Below are positions 5,200 through 5,286 of a stretch of 5,286 nucleotides of DNA, one piece after another. Both the position numbers and the translations under genes were made by a program. The stretch spans positions 1 to 5,286 of the forward strand of contig DHFP01000232.1 of NCBI GenBank assembly GCA_002402315.1. Reading direction: 5' to 3'. Position 1 is the first letter of the stretch. Each line of letters starts with the position of its first letter. The notes beneath the pieces were generated by a model. It saw only the letters and a program-made list of their open reading frames with translations. It was not told where the DNA came from and did not search any database. This DNA is from Clostridiales bacterium UBA4821. Its GTDB lineage: Bacteria; Bacillota; Clostridia; Acetivibrionales; UBA4821.

Positions 5200-5286
5200 A
5201 TGGATAAAAAACTTACCGATAAAATTTTCAAAAGAGCAAAAGAACTGGGAGTGGATATGATCTCTGCATGCTCCACGGCTCAGATG
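5200..5286 (+). CDS. N-terminus of a QueG-like 4Fe-4S protein (3' end outside window)
   Basis: Only the first 29 codons are present, reading to the window edge without a stop. The ATG is well placed: AGGGAG at 5187-5192 lies 7 bases upstream. The fragment opens with a charged amphipathic helix (KLTDKIFKRAKELGVDMI) followed by a short strand and SACSTAQM. Many epoxyqueuosine reductase (QueG)-like double-cluster ferredoxin proteins of anaerobes begin with such a K-x-x-A-x-x-L-G-x-D pattern, but the iron-sulfur motifs that would prove it lie outside the window. In anaerobes, members of this group are often not involved in queuosine synthesis. It probably belongs to the ancestral chromosome next to the inserted cassette. 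That a gene starts here is nearly certain; the family is a guess. Confidence 0.5.
   Translation, partial: MDKKLTDKIFKRAKELGVDMISACSTAQM

Noticed and set aside
1..5286. CRISPR arrays, tRNA or rRNA genes, insertion sequences
   Set aside because: No regularly spaced repeats, cloverleaf-like segments or transposase motifs were seen in either strand.

Overview
The window is AT-rich bacterial DNA with strong AGGAGG-type ribosome binding sites and compact gene packing. This fits a low-GC anaerobe of the Firmicutes, and a Negativicutes or Clostridia member is my best guess. The guess rests on style and on the look of the two flanks, not on a marker gene. It holds seven genes, all on the + strand: five complete and one cut at each window edge.

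Left flank (1-1495): the C-terminal part of a left-handed beta-helix (hexapeptide repeat) acyltransferase is followed after 15 bases by a complete, catalytically intact N-acetylglucosamine-6-phosphate deacetylase (nagA). The two look co-transcribed and belong to sugar or surface-polysaccharide metabolism.

Centre (1496-5048): a 188-base intergenic stretch carries a near-consensus sigma-70-type promoter (TTGACA, 17 bases, TATAGT) with a 17-base dyad lying over its -35 box. The promoter drives a tight four-gene cassette: (1) a SocA/Panacea- or YwgA-like small protein; (2) a 134-residue PD-(D/E)XK nuclease-like protein overlapping gene 1; (3) a 440-residue protein with a late C-x-C-x2-C...H zinc motif and barrel-like strands, resembling the tRNA-guanine transglycosylase/DpdA superfamily; (4) a SIR2-family protein with intact NAD-binding and catalytic motifs and a four-cysteine zinc ribbon, overlapping gene 3. 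By eye the cassette is more AT-rich than nagA, and its functions are unrelated to its flanks, as expected of a mobile accessory or defence island.

Right flank (5049-5286): a gap with two small hairpins and a short tandem repeat leads to the first 29 codons of a gene whose N-terminus resembles the QueG-like 4Fe-4S proteins of anaerobes.

Working model (inference): the cassette is an antiphage or stress-response module. The SIR2 protein would be the NAD-consuming effector, the TGT-like and nuclease-like proteins would recognise or act on nucleic acid, and the first protein would be a regulator or adaptor. I do not recognise this exact four-gene combination as a named system.
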